Below, piece after piece: positions 33,601-42,895 of a stretch of 64,000 nt of DNA. The stretch lies in contig NZ_RCCE01000001.1 of NCBI RefSeq assembly GCF_003663885.1, positions 886,321-950,320 on the forward strand. Direction: 5' to 3'. The position numbers and the translations under genes were made by a program. The notes beneath the pieces were generated by a model. The model did no database searches. It was not told the origin of the DNA and saw nothing but the letters and a program-made list of their open reading frames with translations. Position 1 is the first letter of the stretch. Every line of letters starts with the position of its first letter. This stretch comes from Litoreibacter meonggei (GTDB taxonomy: Bacteria; Pseudomonadota; Alphaproteobacteria; Rhodobacterales; Rhodobacteraceae).

Positions 33601-35112
33601 GGTTGGAAGGCCGTCTATCGTTTGAAGCGTCTTATGTAACGGAATACGGATGGTCTGACCGTTGACCGAAGCTAAGAGCAACGGCGTAACATAATTGTAG
33701 TCAGCCACCTTTCCTAACGGACCAGTAACCTTTGTCAGTAAATCTGAGACTTGATCGAACTCGTGACGCTCAGCTCCACCAAAGTGTTGGGTAGACACCA
33801 CCTTCGGACCAACTTCGGAAAACCCCGGTGCTGCGGGTGTGGTCTGATACGTGAACTCCGCATAAGGAAAATCGGTCCCATTTGGCCTTAACCTTCCGTC
33901 ATGAATAGTTGTGAGCAGCGGATGCGTCGTGGAAGCTACATAGTCATACTCATGCTGAAGTTCAGAGGTTGATTGTGCAACATCTGCAATATGCACAGTA
34001 TCGAGCTGCGCAATTGTGCCATCAGATGTAACTGCGCTATATACGTAATTGAGTTCAACCGAAGGAGTAAAGCCTGTTGCCCCAATTTCGGGATCAATTT
34101 CGACTTTACTCACCATCGGGACAGCACCGACTGCCGGGTCGTATATGACCTCCACCCATGTCAGCTGAGCAACTTGTCCTCGATTGTCCTCAAACTGAGC
34201 GACCTGTCCGGCCGCATCCCGTAGAAACGTAATCGAGTAGCCGTCAGACCACTCTATTTGCTCCAACGCTTTCTTGTCGTCAGAGGTGTCTTCAAAGGTC
34301 CATTTTGTCCCCTTGCCGTCCGCCACAAAAGGACGGCCCGTAGCATCAACAGAGAGCTCGTAGCTCTTTTCCGGAAACAACGGCACCGACCCTGAGAGCC
34401 CGTCAAATAGGAATGAGAAACCATCACCGCGATTGAACACATAGTCCGGCGACGATGCACCAAGGTTGTTTGCGAACCCTGTGGCCAAGAAGGCATTAAA
34501 TTCTCCGGCCCATATGCCCCCAAACCAGCGGATGGGGGATTGCAGGTGATGCTGCCCGGCAATCTTATCATCAGAGCGATAGTACCGCTTAATGCGGAAG
34601 CGATCATCCTTCGGTGAGATCCAGTCAGAGGCGACTTCCGTCTTGGTCAAAGAATTAATTACTGTTGGGTTTCCTGCGGACTTGCCCTCCACCGAGCAGG
34701 TATGCATGCGAGAGCATTCACCCAAGGTGGAGCTGAGCACGTTACCTGAGGAGTCAAAGCGGTAGCACTTTTGGACTACGTCGATTGACCACGGTGCATT
34801 GGGGTCCGTCGCTGGTTCATCTTGAACGCAAGTCGCCCTTGGGTTTCCAGAACTACTCTCGTTTTTTTCGACGCTCGAGAGCTTGTCCCCACGATACCCA
34901 GAGATCCAAGGGAACGGGGCACCAGAATTCTTACACGCTTCACTGGCAGATCCTCCAACGCCCGTTGTCCCTGGGTACCCAGATGGAGGAGGAGGAAGAA
35001 GTCCAGCAGTTTTCCACAAAGTTGAGTAGTATTCTTGCGCAAGCGTCGGTGTCGCTGCCAGCAAGAACGCCGCTAAAGCCAAAGCTTTGCGACCGCGATT
35101 GAAAATGCTCAA
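30637..35112 (-). CDS. secreted RHS-repeat toxin with Cys-rich tip
   Basis: A 1491-residue protein. A signal peptide covers residues 1-25 (ALALAAFLLAATPTLAQ). A DUF6531-like segment precedes many YD repeats (for example GNLDTVTDANGHVTD and YDNMGNRTRTEH). The RHS core ends with DPTLGRYIQSDPLGLVDGSS near residue 1355. After DPSGE comes a tip of about 118 residues with seven cysteines (CGDPCESF, KKCVPND, GELCTAR, AYCPP, KDCSNWTNC). RHS shells enclose and release C-terminal toxins. A Sec signal and Cys-rich tip suggest folding in the periplasm, consistent with type II secretion. The tip activity is not recognised. Confidence 0.85.
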   Translation of the reverse strand: MSIFNRGRKALALAAFLLAATPTLAQEYYSTLWKTAGLLPPPPSGYPGTTGVGGSASEACKNSGAPFPWISGYRGDKLSSVEKNESSSGNPRATCVQDEPATDPNAPWSIDVVQKCYRFDSSGNVLSSTLGECSRMHTCSVEGKSAGNPTVINSLTKTEVASDWISPKDDRFRIKRYYRSDDKIAGQHHLQSPIRWFGGIWAGEFNAFLATGFANNLGASSPDYVFNRGDGFSFLFDGLSGSVPLFPEKSYELSVDATGRPFVADGKGTKWTFEDTSDDKKALEQIEWSDGYSITFLRDAAGQVAQFEDNRGQVAQLTWVEVIYDPAVGAVPMVSKVEIDPEIGATGFTPSVELNYVYSAVTSDGTIAQLDTVHIADVAQSTSELQHEYDYVASTTHPLLTTIHDGRLRPNGTDFPYAEFTYQTTPAAPGFSEVGPKVVSTQHFGGAERHEFDQVSDLLTKVTGPLGKVADYNYVTPLLLASVNGQTIRIPLHKTLQTIDGLPTSNCLGTTLTPSFGTSSSGGTGLPLGQVERNGASTVMSRNAAGLVTQINEDATSASPRITTLTWDPVLRLPTQRQTDTLIEDFTYSAAGQLLTYIQTDNLAASPTFGTTREWDYTYSQNALGLSLLTTVDGPGLVANGVIDETSYTYDPNGNLDTVTDANGHVTDVLTRNKAGQPLHIAQPDGNEWTMTYDIEGRVLTSSFLPQGGTPQTQSYSYDEVGQVVSMTNPLGNTWVYAYDEARRLVSTTSPEGELASYTYDNMGNRTRTEHSNVSAGIAYFEDTQYDELGRLLKILGANGQITEFSHDVEDNLATITDPQNLVTTRGFDALNRLISEVDRNSGQVGLAHNVDDQMTSYSDQRGLVTSQIYNGFGDLIQEISPDKGTTTYTYNSRGLMASKTDARGIFVQYDYDNSGRPTKIDYPPGGKGDSFFYYDHPSKVETTGKPSLTVVDGRRILYTYAYYADGPIFGQRFKYPNKLAFSQYVKEDTAGNVSWIQYPSTRRVYYEYDDDNRITAIKQQAPGTNTITTIVDQITHLPNGPVASMQFADGFTRTFTYDQSYRLTDVVDTDGVTTLQDTDYGYSTRDNLTSTVDNLLLSQSETFTYEAREFLASAVGDYGTLDYSYDLVGNRISRMAAGVTDSYSYGATNNRLDSVSRASAAVRTFTHDAAGNVTYDDRSGTGYGYDYDAAGRMDTFSIFGVAQEEYQYDAVGQQVVRRLTQDGVEHHSFFGPGGQRISEYEVPIGTKTKTLLREYVWLGDIPVAVIENSQVYYVRADHIGKPIFATDSLGAKVWEATYLPFGGVHTSTGTPMNLRFPGQWFQSESGLHQNWMRDYDPTLGRYIQSDPLGLVDGSSVYGYAMQNPGRYADPSGEQSSPFGFPRKLPNSSGGAQCGDPCESFRERVRQAKAQKPKKCVPNDSVITLFYKTKQWGELCTARKERDAYCPPINGLPGDFSPEGETNRRVKDCSNWTNCNSLLRRKSFGLFGSLR

Positions 35113-35551
35113 AATTAATACCCACCCAAAAAGATAATGACTTTGGACTACTCGAACTTAATATTTTCGTCGCGTCAACAGGAAATCAAAAAAGATGTCC
35201 GTGAAAAATGATCAAGTGAAGTATTCCATGATGAGCTCTGACCGAAGCCGAGATATTTTCCCCTCTAGGTGGGAATAGATACGACTGCAGTTTCACCTCG
35301 TAAGAATTGAGCATTTTTATCTGTTATTTTGACTTCACCCTGAGAAAGCCTCGTACGTTAGGCTGGAAAGTGACTTGAACAAACCGTGTATCATCGGCAT
35401 GTTACCTGGAACGGCGATTCATGCAGCAAAGAGGATGGGCAACAAGTGCTTGGTATGTATTACCATATAGAACGCTTACTAAGCCGTCCCTAAGCGCAGT
35501 AACCCTTGCCACCATAGATCACTTGTCAGGTGCTAATTCCACGGGAAATAT
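35113..35551. other. intergenic stretch between rhs and a methyltransferase
   Basis: About 440 bases of AT-rich DNA with divergent genes on both sides. It must hold both promoters. I see no convincing gene, repeat or RNA. Confidence 0.4.
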
Positions 35552-36457
35552 ATGAGGAAAAACTTAACTGCAAAACAGCTCATCGAAAGAGACTGGAAAT
35601 TCCCAACAGGTCATAGACTGGGCTATCAAGGTTTTGTCAGTGAAATGAAAGCAAAACGCCAGGAGCAATTGGAAGCATGGTCACTGCGCAGGCCTATGGC
35701 CAATTTCGAAGTGAACGACTATTTGGCCGCCTATCAAAACTATCCACCAGAAGAGTTTTCAGAGCCATATTCGGTGCCTGATGTCGCCTATGCGACCCAC
35801 CTAAACTCCATGCAAAAAAAGTATTTGTCACGGTTCAAAAACGTTCGCCGTGCTTGGAGCAGAGTTCTTCGCTTTTTACCTGAAGCGATGCACAGTGGGG
35901 ACAGGTTGCGGGTGCTGGAAATGTCTACGGCTCATGGTGCGACCCTGGAAGTATTGCGGCATTTTGGCCATGATGTCGTCGGCAACGATTTTAGTAATGA
36001 TGGGCTCAGCTCTCGTGTGGGTGGTGGAACTCCATTGCGGCAGGTGAATAGCGACATTCCAGTAGAAAACGTAAATGAAGCTGACTGGCCCTATAAACCG
36101 ATTATTGACAGTCTTGGGCTCGATGTCAGGCTTTTTGATGCAGGCAAGTTACCATACCCGTTTGACGCGGCGGAATTCGATGTGGTTCTTTGTTTTGACG
36201 CATTAGAGCATTATTGCCATCCAAAAGATTGGATGAAGATTGTTGATGAGTTCGTACGGATTTCAAAGAAAACTGTTGTTGTCCGCATAAACCCTATTCA
36301 ACGCCACCTAATCCCAGATCAAGCCTATACGCCATATGTACAGAAGTTTTACCAGGCAATGCTAGAGTATAGTAAGTCTGGATTCAGATGTATCGTTACT
36401 GAGGCTGAATCAAATCAACCACTATATTTCAAGCTAATGAAAATCAGTGACAAATAG
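35552..36457 (+). CDS. class I SAM-dependent methyltransferase
   Basis: A 301-residue protein. The N-terminal 100 residues are an extra helical region. The Rossmann core shows motif I as RVLEMSTAHGATLEVLRHFG (a degenerate form of the Gly-rich loop) and the post-motif DVVLCFDALEHYCHPKDW. The FDALEH pattern is that of class I methyltransferases of the type-11/23 kind. The substrate is unknown. It is between the rhs gene and gspE on the opposite strand from both, in AT-rich island DNA. Confidence 0.7.
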   Translation: MRKNLTAKQLIERDWKFPTGHRLGYQGFVSEMKAKRQEQLEAWSLRRPMANFEVNDYLAAYQNYPPEEFSEPYSVPDVAYATHLNSMQKKYLSRFKNVRRAWSRVLRFLPEAMHSGDRLRVLEMSTAHGATLEVLRHFGHDVVGNDFSNDGLSSRVGGGTPLRQVNSDIPVENVNEADWPYKPIIDSLGLDVRLFDAGKLPYPFDAAEFDVVLCFDALEHYCHPKDWMKIVDEFVRISKKTVVVRINPIQRHLIPDQAYTPYVQKFYQAMLEYSKSGFRCIVTEAESNQPLYFKLMKISDK

Positions 36458-36521
36458 GCACTCGACCTCAGATCAAAGGTAGCTCATGTGCACAAGATTG
36501 GCGCGTTCTTGGCTCATCCAA

Positions 36522-36547
36522 CGGTTCGCACCTCACTGTGCGAGCCG
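36522..36547. repeat. inverted repeat
   Basis: CGGTTCGCAC and GTGCGAGCCG flank a six-base loop with one G-T position. No T-run follows. It lies in the 210-base gap between the methyltransferase and gspE, which converge, and may act as a weak terminator or be a mobile-element scar. Confidence 0.35.
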
Positions 36548-36670
36548 CACCAAGCGCTACGGTTCCGCTCGATCATAGATAGCGGTCAATTGCTGATCGT
36601 GAAGCCCCGACGGGATGTGTTACCATCTATGATCAATATATTGATGCCAACTTCGATGTCGGTGACGAGC

Positions 36671-38266
36671 TTAGAAGGCGGAAAGCTTCGCAACTTCCTC
36701 TAAACTCGTCTCATTCGCAGCTAATAGCCGTGATGCCACATCACTCATCTGATCGAAATTCCTGATTGAAGCTTGTGGAGACAATGCAGACCCGTCGACC
36801 ATTTGAGCAATTTCCCTCCCCCCTGCATCCGTTACTGTCATCAATTCGGATACAACGCGACGACCTTTGTAGCCACTTGACAGACAAGTCTCGCACCCAC
36901 TTCCCCCACAGGTTGTGCAAATGCGCCTGACTAGCCGTTGGGACAGCACTCCGCGCAGCGTTGCACCTAACAAATATGGTGGAACGCCGAGATCAATTAG
37001 CCTGTCAATAGCGGAGAGAGCGTCGTTAGTGTGAACTGTCGAAAGCACCAAGCGACCCAAGAGAGCAGCGCGTACAGCGATTTCGGCAGTTTCTTCATCC
37101 CTGATTTCGCCGATTAAGACAACGTTGGGATCTTGGCGTAAAATGGCTCTTAGAGCTCGCGCAAAGGTCATATCAATCTCAGGTTGCACCTGAACTTGGC
37201 TCACGCCTTCAATCGAGTACTCAATAGGGTCCTCAACTGTGATGATCTTGCGATTGTCGGAATTTATCTGAGATAGCGCTGTATAAAGCGTCGTCGTTTT
37301 ACCGCTGCCTACTGGCCCCGCCACGAGGAAAATTCCGTTGGGTTTGTTGATGATTTCTTCTATTTCAGCAACGCGGGATAAAGGATACCCCAGTGCGTCC
37401 CAGGTCAAATCAATCTGAGCTTTGTCCAGCACTCGCACAACCATGCTTTCGCCATGCTGTGTTGGAAGAGTTGCGAGGCGCAGATCAATATTGCGCCCCT
37501 GAACGGAAATCCGTGCGCGACCATCTTGTGGCCGACGCTTCTCCGAGATGTTCATTCGCCCCATAATCTTTAAGCGGGATATAAAGGTCGCACACTCAGA
37601 TTGATTAAGTTGGCGATGCAAGCGTAATTCGCCATCTACACGAATGCGAACACGCGCCGAAGCGTCCAAGACTTCAATGTGAATATCTGATGCGCGCGCA
37701 TCAACTGCTTCCGCAATTAAATCGTTTACCTGGCTAATCACGGGGCCATCATTGGCGAGAGCCTGCAGGCGTAGGACATCAACCTCACCACCATGCGCCA
37801 GAATATCGGTTGAAGAACCTGTATCAAATAGGGCGCTGATTGATGCCTTGATCGTCGATCGGGTGGCGATGGCCGCTGTGCAAGCAAGCCCTAAGTGAAA
37901 TGAAATGCTCTGCAACGCATCTTGCCCTCTGGGGTCACTGGTTGCGATCACCACCTCACCCGCATCATTTTTATAGAGCGGAACCGCTTCAACACGTTCA
38001 AGAAATCCACGTTCGAGCTTGTACGACCGCACCAAGTTACGGTCCAGAACATCGGGTTGGCAAATCGGCACATCAAGCCAATCTGCGATCTCTGCGAACA
38101 GTTGAGTCTCTGACGCCAACCCAAGCTCCATAATGGTCCGCTCAAACGAAGTGTTTGAACGGCTGCTAGCGGTTAGCGCACGTTCAGCATCTGTTTTGGA
38201 GAGGATGCTATTTTCCACCAAAAACCCTGCAAAATCTGAGTCATTAAAATCACGCAAGCTGTTCAA
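36671..38266 (-). CDS. gspE: type II secretion ATPase GspE
   Basis: A 531-residue T2SS ATPase. The N-terminal MshEN-like domain (residues 20-150) is followed by the ATPase core with ASDIHIEVLDASARVRIRVDG (given as its two halves, ASDIHIEV and RVRIRVDGEL), Walker A VAGPVGSGKTTTLY at about 316-325, the Asp box VEDPIEYSIEGVSQVQV and Walker B NVVLIGEIRDEETAEIA. A tetra-Cys zinc element CTTCGGSGCETC is at about 459-470, as usual in GspE. It powers pseudopilus assembly at the inner membrane. It is transcribed away from gspL-gspJ. Confidence 0.92.
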   Translation of the reverse strand: MNSLRDFNDSDFAGFLVENSILSKTDAERALTASSRSNTSFERTIMELGLASETQLFAEIADWLDVPICQPDVLDRNLVRSYKLERGFLERVEAVPLYKNDAGEVVIATSDPRGQDALQSISFHLGLACTAAIATRSTIKASISALFDTGSSTDILAHGGEVDVLRLQALANDGPVISQVNDLIAEAVDARASDIHIEVLDASARVRIRVDGELRLHRQLNQSECATFISRLKIMGRMNISEKRRPQDGRARISVQGRNIDLRLATLPTQHGESMVVRVLDKAQIDLTWDALGYPLSRVAEIEEIINKPNGIFLVAGPVGSGKTTTLYTALSQINSDNRKIITVEDPIEYSIEGVSQVQVQPEIDMTFARALRAILRQDPNVVLIGEIRDEETAEIAVRAALLGRLVLSTVHTNDALSAIDRLIDLGVPPYLLGATLRGVLSQRLVRRICTTCGGSGCETCLSSGYKGRRVVSELMTVTDAGGREIAQMVDGSALSPQASIRNFDQMSDVASRLLAANETSLEEVAKLSAF

Positions 38267-38373
38267 ATCAGATCACCCCAGAATTGTTATCTTTAATTGC
38301 CGTCGACATTCGTTAGTCTATCCACTTAACGTCCGAGATTTAACACCAATAATATGGGCGAGGCAGGTAAACA
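38267..38373. promoter_or_regulatory. divergent promoter region gspE / gspL
   Basis: A 107-base AT-rich gap between the oppositely directed gspE and gspL starts. It must carry promoters for both arms of the secretion locus. No operator repeat could be picked out. Confidence 0.4.
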
Positions 38374-39396
38374 ATGGCGCTTGGGCAGCAGTCCACTCTA
38401 ATGCAATTCGTGAGAGCCGAGGTTTCCTTGGCCATTCCGGAGTGGGCCAAAGCCATGTTTCTCGGACAACCTACGGCGTGTCATTTGGTGTTCAAGAAAA
38501 ATGCAAAATCTGTTACTTCTAGAAAACGGGTACTGGAAGTCCCTGCCTCATTGCTCGAGAGATCTGTCGAAGGGCTTGACGCGCAAGGAACGAAAACCGT
38601 TGACATCTACCTTCCGCAAGCAAGCCTGTTGCGGCGAGATCTGAAACTGCCTGCAACGTCACTTTCTAAGGTTGATAAGATTATTGCGCTCGACACACTT
38701 CAGAAGACCCCCTTTAAACCATCAGATATCTATTTCTCAATCAGCGTTGGGAAAGCGACCAACGGTACAATAGACGTCGTACAGTGGATCGCGCGCCGTG
38801 ATGGCATTGCTAGGCTACGTGATCGCCTCCGCGTCCTCGGGCTTCAAGCCAGACGCGTCCATGTTGAAGGCGCAGGTGCAGCTCCTTTGGTGGATTTCAG
38901 TGCAGAAATTACCCCGCACGCTCGGGCATGGAAAATGATCAATCTCGCTTTGCTACTTACTGGCTTGGGGCTACTCTCCCTGCTGTACATCCGACCAGCT
39001 TGGGACTCCTCCCAAGCATTACACAAACAAGAAACTCAGATCGCTCGTCTGACCGAAGAAGCCGTGGCCTTGCGCAGCTCAGTTGAAAAACTAAGAGGTT
39101 CTGCGTCTGAGCGCGATGAACTAGTTGACTATATCATCAACCGAAAGACCGCATTAAACAGATTGCGTGAAATCACTGTACTGCTGCCAGACAATACTTG
39201 GATTTCCGATCTACGGATTCAAAAAGAACAAGTCGCATTGCGAGGAACTACCTCTGGCTCAGCTGCACAACTATTATTGGATATCTTAGAGACAAACCAG
39301 TTTGCTTCTGCTCTGCTTACTGGCCCCATCTCGCAAACGCCGGATGGCCGAGAGCGCTTTGATATGATGCTTGGCACATCGGAGTATATCCAGTGA
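38374..39396 (+). CDS. gspL: type II secretion protein GspL (PilM/PilN-like)
   Basis: A 340-residue bitopic protein. Residues 1-185 are a cytoplasmic domain that should meet GspE. A transmembrane helix lies near 187-207 (INLALLLTGLGLLSLLYI), followed by a coiled coil and a ferredoxin-like periplasmic domain (ITVLLPDNTWISDLRIQKEQ). This is the GspL or PilN plan. The first part is much shorter than in E. coli GspL. The four-base overlap with gspM supports the call. Confidence 0.75.
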   Translation: MALGQQSTLMQFVRAEVSLAIPEWAKAMFLGQPTACHLVFKKNAKSVTSRKRVLEVPASLLERSVEGLDAQGTKTVDIYLPQASLLRRDLKLPATSLSKVDKIIALDTLQKTPFKPSDIYFSISVGKATNGTIDVVQWIARRDGIARLRDRLRVLGLQARRVHVEGAGAAPLVDFSAEITPHARAWKMINLALLLTGLGLLSLLYIRPAWDSSQALHKQETQIARLTEEAVALRSSVEKLRGSASERDELVDYIINRKTALNRLREITVLLPDNTWISDLRIQKEQVALRGTTSGSAAQLLLDILETNQFASALLTGPISQTPDGRERFDMMLGTSEYIQ

Positions 39397-39956
39397 TTTT
39401 TGGACGATCCAGTTGGCGTCGCCTTCTCGTCTGGGGTGTGATCGGGGCCATCCCGTTAGGCCTATGGTTTGGTATCATAGTGCCAATAGTCGACTGGAAG
39501 ACCAGTATTGAGGTTCAACTTACGGTAGCTGACGAAAAAGCGGGTCGAATGCGGGTCGCGATAGCCAACTTGCATCAAGAGAAAGCTGCTCTATCGGCAG
39601 AAACTAAGTTTCTTGATCTCTGGCGTGCCAAATCCTTGACCGACGCAACTGCGCGTGTGCAAGCCTCATTGAGCGCTATCGCACAGAGAGAAGACATAGT
39701 GTTTCGCTCGATATCTCCTATTCAGGGGCCCGATATCGCAATGATTGATGCGGTATCATTTCGAGTTGAGACTGAGCTAACACTCAACCAACTATCGGCA
39801 TTCCTAAAAACTCTTGAATACAGCGCACCGCTGTTCATCGTCGAACGCGCCAACATACGGCGTCTTGCTCGCTCCAATCTAGACGCAGGTCAGCCTACGG
39901 TGTTTGTGCAACTCGATATCGCCGCGCCTGTAATTTTGTCGGAGAACGGATCGTGA
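39393..39956 (+). CDS. gspM: type II secretion protein GspM
   Basis: A 187-residue inner-membrane protein with a helix at about 10-28 (LLVWGVIGAIPLGLWFGII), a charged coiled coil, and a C-terminal ferredoxin-like domain (LNQLSAFLKTLEYSAPLFIV). It is the usual partner of GspL in the assembly platform. It overlaps both gspL and the next gene by four bases. Confidence 0.75.
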   Translation: MIFGRSSWRRLLVWGVIGAIPLGLWFGIIVPIVDWKTSIEVQLTVADEKAGRMRVAIANLHQEKAALSAETKFLDLWRAKSLTDATARVQASLSAIAQREDIVFRSISPIQGPDIAMIDAVSFRVETELTLNQLSAFLKTLEYSAPLFIVERANIRRLARSNLDAGQPTVFVQLDIAAPVILSENGS

Positions 39957-40480
39957 AAGTGTTGCTCCCGATATTGGGGACAGCAGGCTTACTGTCCTTC
40001 GTTGCGGGCGCTGCGTACTTGGTTTCGATACCGCAATCTGAAGTAAAATTGCCCGCCGAGGACGACCAATTCGCGTCTGAAACCGTTGTAAACTCCCCAG
40101 ACGCAGGCAACACCAATATGGTTCCCGTGGCTCATTCTGATAGCTTCTACGCGCCCATCACCGACAGGCCGCTTTTTGCCCAATCTCGTCGACCTCATGA
40201 GCAAGCCCCAGCAGCCATCGAAGAAATACCTGAAGAAATCGTTGTCGAAACACCCGCTCCCGTTGAGATGCTCGTGCTCCCCGAACCTAACATTTTACTG
40301 CTCGGAGTATTGACCGGTGGCGTACGCAATTCTGCGCTGATTTCTGTCGATGGATCTCCTCCCGCATGGCAACGCGAGGGGTCTGACATTCAAGGTTGGC
40401 AATTGAACGCAATTGACGCCGACGCAATTCACCTCAGCGCGCACGAGCGCTCTCTGAGAATAGACCTTTATCGGAAGTGA
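39953..40480 (+). CDS. type II secretion GspC/GspN-like linker protein
   Basis: A 175-residue protein with an N-terminal membrane helix (VLLPILGTAGLLSFVAGAAY), a Pro/Glu-rich linker including TDRPLFAQSRRPHEQAP, and a C-terminal HR-like domain (ILLLGVLTGGVRNSALISVD, then WQLNAIDADAIHLSAHERSL). The HR domain of GspC joins the inner-membrane platform to the secretin. No PDZ domain is present. It is placed directly before gspD, as expected for GspC. Whether it is called C or N is a naming matter. Confidence 0.7.
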   Translation: MKVLLPILGTAGLLSFVAGAAYLVSIPQSEVKLPAEDDQFASETVVNSPDAGNTNMVPVAHSDSFYAPITDRPLFAQSRRPHEQAPAAIEEIPEEIVVETPAPVEMLVLPEPNILLLGVLTGGVRNSALISVDGSPPAWQREGSDIQGWQLNAIDADAIHLSAHERSLRIDLYRK

Positions 40481-40487
40481 CAGATTT

Positions 40488-42488
40488 ATGAACCTTATCA
40501 AATCCTTCGCCGCAGCGCTTACAATTGTGTTCCTTCTGTCCTGCACCGAGGAAGAAGCTGTCACAAGGTCGTCACCCCTTTTGGCAAACACGTCAAATCA
40601 AGCCGCGACGGGTGGAGGAAGCAAAGTCGACGACCTGCGAGCCGCGCTCACGGGCGGATCCGGAAGCAGTCGCCGCCTTGGCACCGATAATTTCCTTGGA
40701 GATAGCACAGCCTCCGGCGGCGGCGCACGTAATCTCGTGGATGTCACCTCAGACGGCGAAATCACATTGAACCTTATCAACGTTCCGATCGAAGAAGCTG
40801 CGCGAGCTGTTCTCGGCGACGCACTTGGCAAAAACTATTCCATCAAGCCCGGTGTGACGGGAAGTGTTACCCTTCAAACCACACGTCCACTCAGCAAAAA
40901 GGCGCTTCTTGAGACCTTCGATACCATTCTTGAGTTGAATGGAGCAACGATGCAAATCGGCAGTGACCTTATCACTATCGTGCAAGCCGGAAATGCTCCC
41001 CGTCGCATTAGCAAAGTTGGCGGCCCGGGAGGGATCGGAGCGCGTGTCGTGGCCGTGCCTCTAGAGTTCATTGGCACCACAGAAATGATCCGGCTACTAG
41101 AGCCAATTGCGGGATCCTCGGTCGAGCTGCAACCCATTCCGAAACGCAATATTCTCCTCGTTTCTGGCACAAGAGATGAAATTAGTGCCGCTATCGAAGC
41201 GGTGAACGTGTTCGACGTTGATGTGCTGAAAGGAAAATCAGTAGGACTCTACCGCGTTAAAGCCGCCGAGCCCGAGGCAGTGGTCGATGAGCTTAATTTG
41301 ATTTTTGAGACCGGTGACGGTGGTGCACTACAAAACGTTGTCAACTTCATACCGTCACAGCGTCTGAACGCCGTGTTGGTTGTAACGTCGCGTAAAAGCT
41401 ATTTGTCCGAGGCAGAGAAATGGATACGCGATCTGGATAAAACCGCTGGTGGTGCCAAGCGCCGACCGGTTGTGTACTCGCTGCAGAACAGGAGCGCTGT
41501 CGAACTCGCACCAATCCTCGAAGGCATGCTTGATCAAGTTGCTGAGGCCGAAGAAGCTCCAGTGCAAGGGATAGCCAAAGTTGTCGCTGACGGAACTAAA
41601 AACGCCATCGTCATTTGGGGCAACGACACCGAGCAAGAAAGTTTCGCCCGCCTCATCCACTCGCTCGACACGACTCCAGTTCAGGTTCTGCTAGAGGCAA
41701 CGATTGCGGAAGTTTCACTCAATGATGATCTTGACTTTGGCTTGCGTTGGTTCTTTGAGCGAGGCGAGTTTAGTGGCCGCTTTTCTGACGCGTCAAACGG
41801 CTCAACCGGTGCGAATTTCCCTGGTCTGTCTTTCATGTTCCAAGGCGCATCAACTGCCGTAACCCTAAACGCTCTTTCATCCATTACTGATGTAAACGTC
41901 GTGTCCTCACCATCCCTCCTCGTACTGGATAACCAAGAAGCGCTGCTTCAAATCGGCGACGAAGTTCCGATCGCAACACAGCAAGTCGTGGATACCGCAA
42001 ATGCCAATGCTCCAGTCGTCAACACAATATCGTTCAGAGACACTGGTATCATCCTCAAAGTGAAACCGCGCGTATCCAGCTCTGGTCGCGTCGTGCTCGA
42101 CATCGAGCAAGAGGTCTCCAGCGTATCGAGTACGACAACCTCGGGCATTGATAGTCCTACCATTTCCCAACGAAAAATTACGACCACTGTCGCCGTAGAT
42201 AATGGGCAAACTATCGCTCTCGGTGGCCTGATCCAAGAAAGCCAAAACAAAACTAAGTCCAAAGTGCCGCTTGCAGGTGATATCCCCCTCCTTGGAAACC
42301 TGTTCAAACGCAAAGGCGATAAGGTAGCAAAGACTGAACTTTTGGTTTTGATTACCCCGAGAGTCATTCGGAACGGATCAGAGGCGAAATCAGTGACCGC
42401 TGAACTCAGGGGGCGGATTCAAGGAGCAAACGGATTGGTGCGAACCGGAATAGGTCACCAATCTGATGCACATCGAATTTTTGAGTAA
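40488..42488 (+). CDS. gspD: type II secretin GspD
   Basis: A 666-residue outer-membrane secretin. A lipoprotein signal ends at LLSC (Cys about residue 19). N domains start at EITLNLINVPIEEAARAVLG and GLYRVKAAEPEAVVDELNLI. The secretin core has VQVLLEATIAEVSLNDDLDF, the SSPSLLVLDNQEALLQIGDE motif and the C-terminal VPLAGDIPLLGNLFKRKG block. It forms the channel through which folded periplasmic cargo leaves. As a lipoprotein it may reach the outer membrane without a separate pilotin. Confidence 0.93.
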   Translation: MNLIKSFAAALTIVFLLSCTEEEAVTRSSPLLANTSNQAATGGGSKVDDLRAALTGGSGSSRRLGTDNFLGDSTASGGGARNLVDVTSDGEITLNLINVPIEEAARAVLGDALGKNYSIKPGVTGSVTLQTTRPLSKKALLETFDTILELNGATMQIGSDLITIVQAGNAPRRISKVGGPGGIGARVVAVPLEFIGTTEMIRLLEPIAGSSVELQPIPKRNILLVSGTRDEISAAIEAVNVFDVDVLKGKSVGLYRVKAAEPEAVVDELNLIFETGDGGALQNVVNFIPSQRLNAVLVVTSRKSYLSEAEKWIRDLDKTAGGAKRRPVVYSLQNRSAVELAPILEGMLDQVAEAEEAPVQGIAKVVADGTKNAIVIWGNDTEQESFARLIHSLDTTPVQVLLEATIAEVSLNDDLDFGLRWFFERGEFSGRFSDASNGSTGANFPGLSFMFQGASTAVTLNALSSITDVNVVSSPSLLVLDNQEALLQIGDEVPIATQQVVDTANANAPVVNTISFRDTGIILKVKPRVSSSGRVVLDIEQEVSSVSSTTTSGIDSPTISQRKITTTVAVDNGQTIALGGLIQESQNKTKSKVPLAGDIPLLGNLFKRKGDKVAKTELLVLITPRVIRNGSEAKSVTAELRGRIQGANGLVRTGIGHQSDAHRIFE

Positions 42489-42895
42489 AAATTGCCACTG
42501 CCCCACCCCTCCTGTTCGTACTGTGGCACAACATAGCCCGGAAGAGCGTGATGGTATCTGAAATAATCGCGGTGGCTTCAGTTTGGGAACGCATCTTCTT
42601 AGGTATGGCATCGCAATCAAAAGACAAGAAATTGGGTGATCCGCTGCCCTTTTCAGGCCCATCCCAGAAGTATCAAACGACCTCCACTAAAACGAATCTC
42701 CAATCACATTGGTGTGCATGCGCGTCTGATTCTCAGTATCGTCCTACAATATTCGTGCAGAACCATTATGAGATATATTTTTCTTCCCAATAAAATATAG
42801 CGCAAAATTAAACCACAGCGTGAAATCGTCGACCTGTACTTGACTTATCAGAACGCTTCTTCTTTTTTTAGATTGAATTTGGAAGGGTAAAGAAA
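42489..42895 (+). other. leader region of the RHS gene inside the T2SS locus
   Basis: About 400 AT-rich bases between gspD and the large RHS gene. GGAAGG at 42881-42886 is the ribosome-binding site for the TTG start. The length suggests a separate promoter for the RHS gene. No gene is seen here. Confidence 0.45.

Noticed and set aside
36488..36703. A 71-codon frame after the methyltransferase
   Set aside because: It runs over an inverted repeat and into the end of gspE on the other strand; no start signal or domain.
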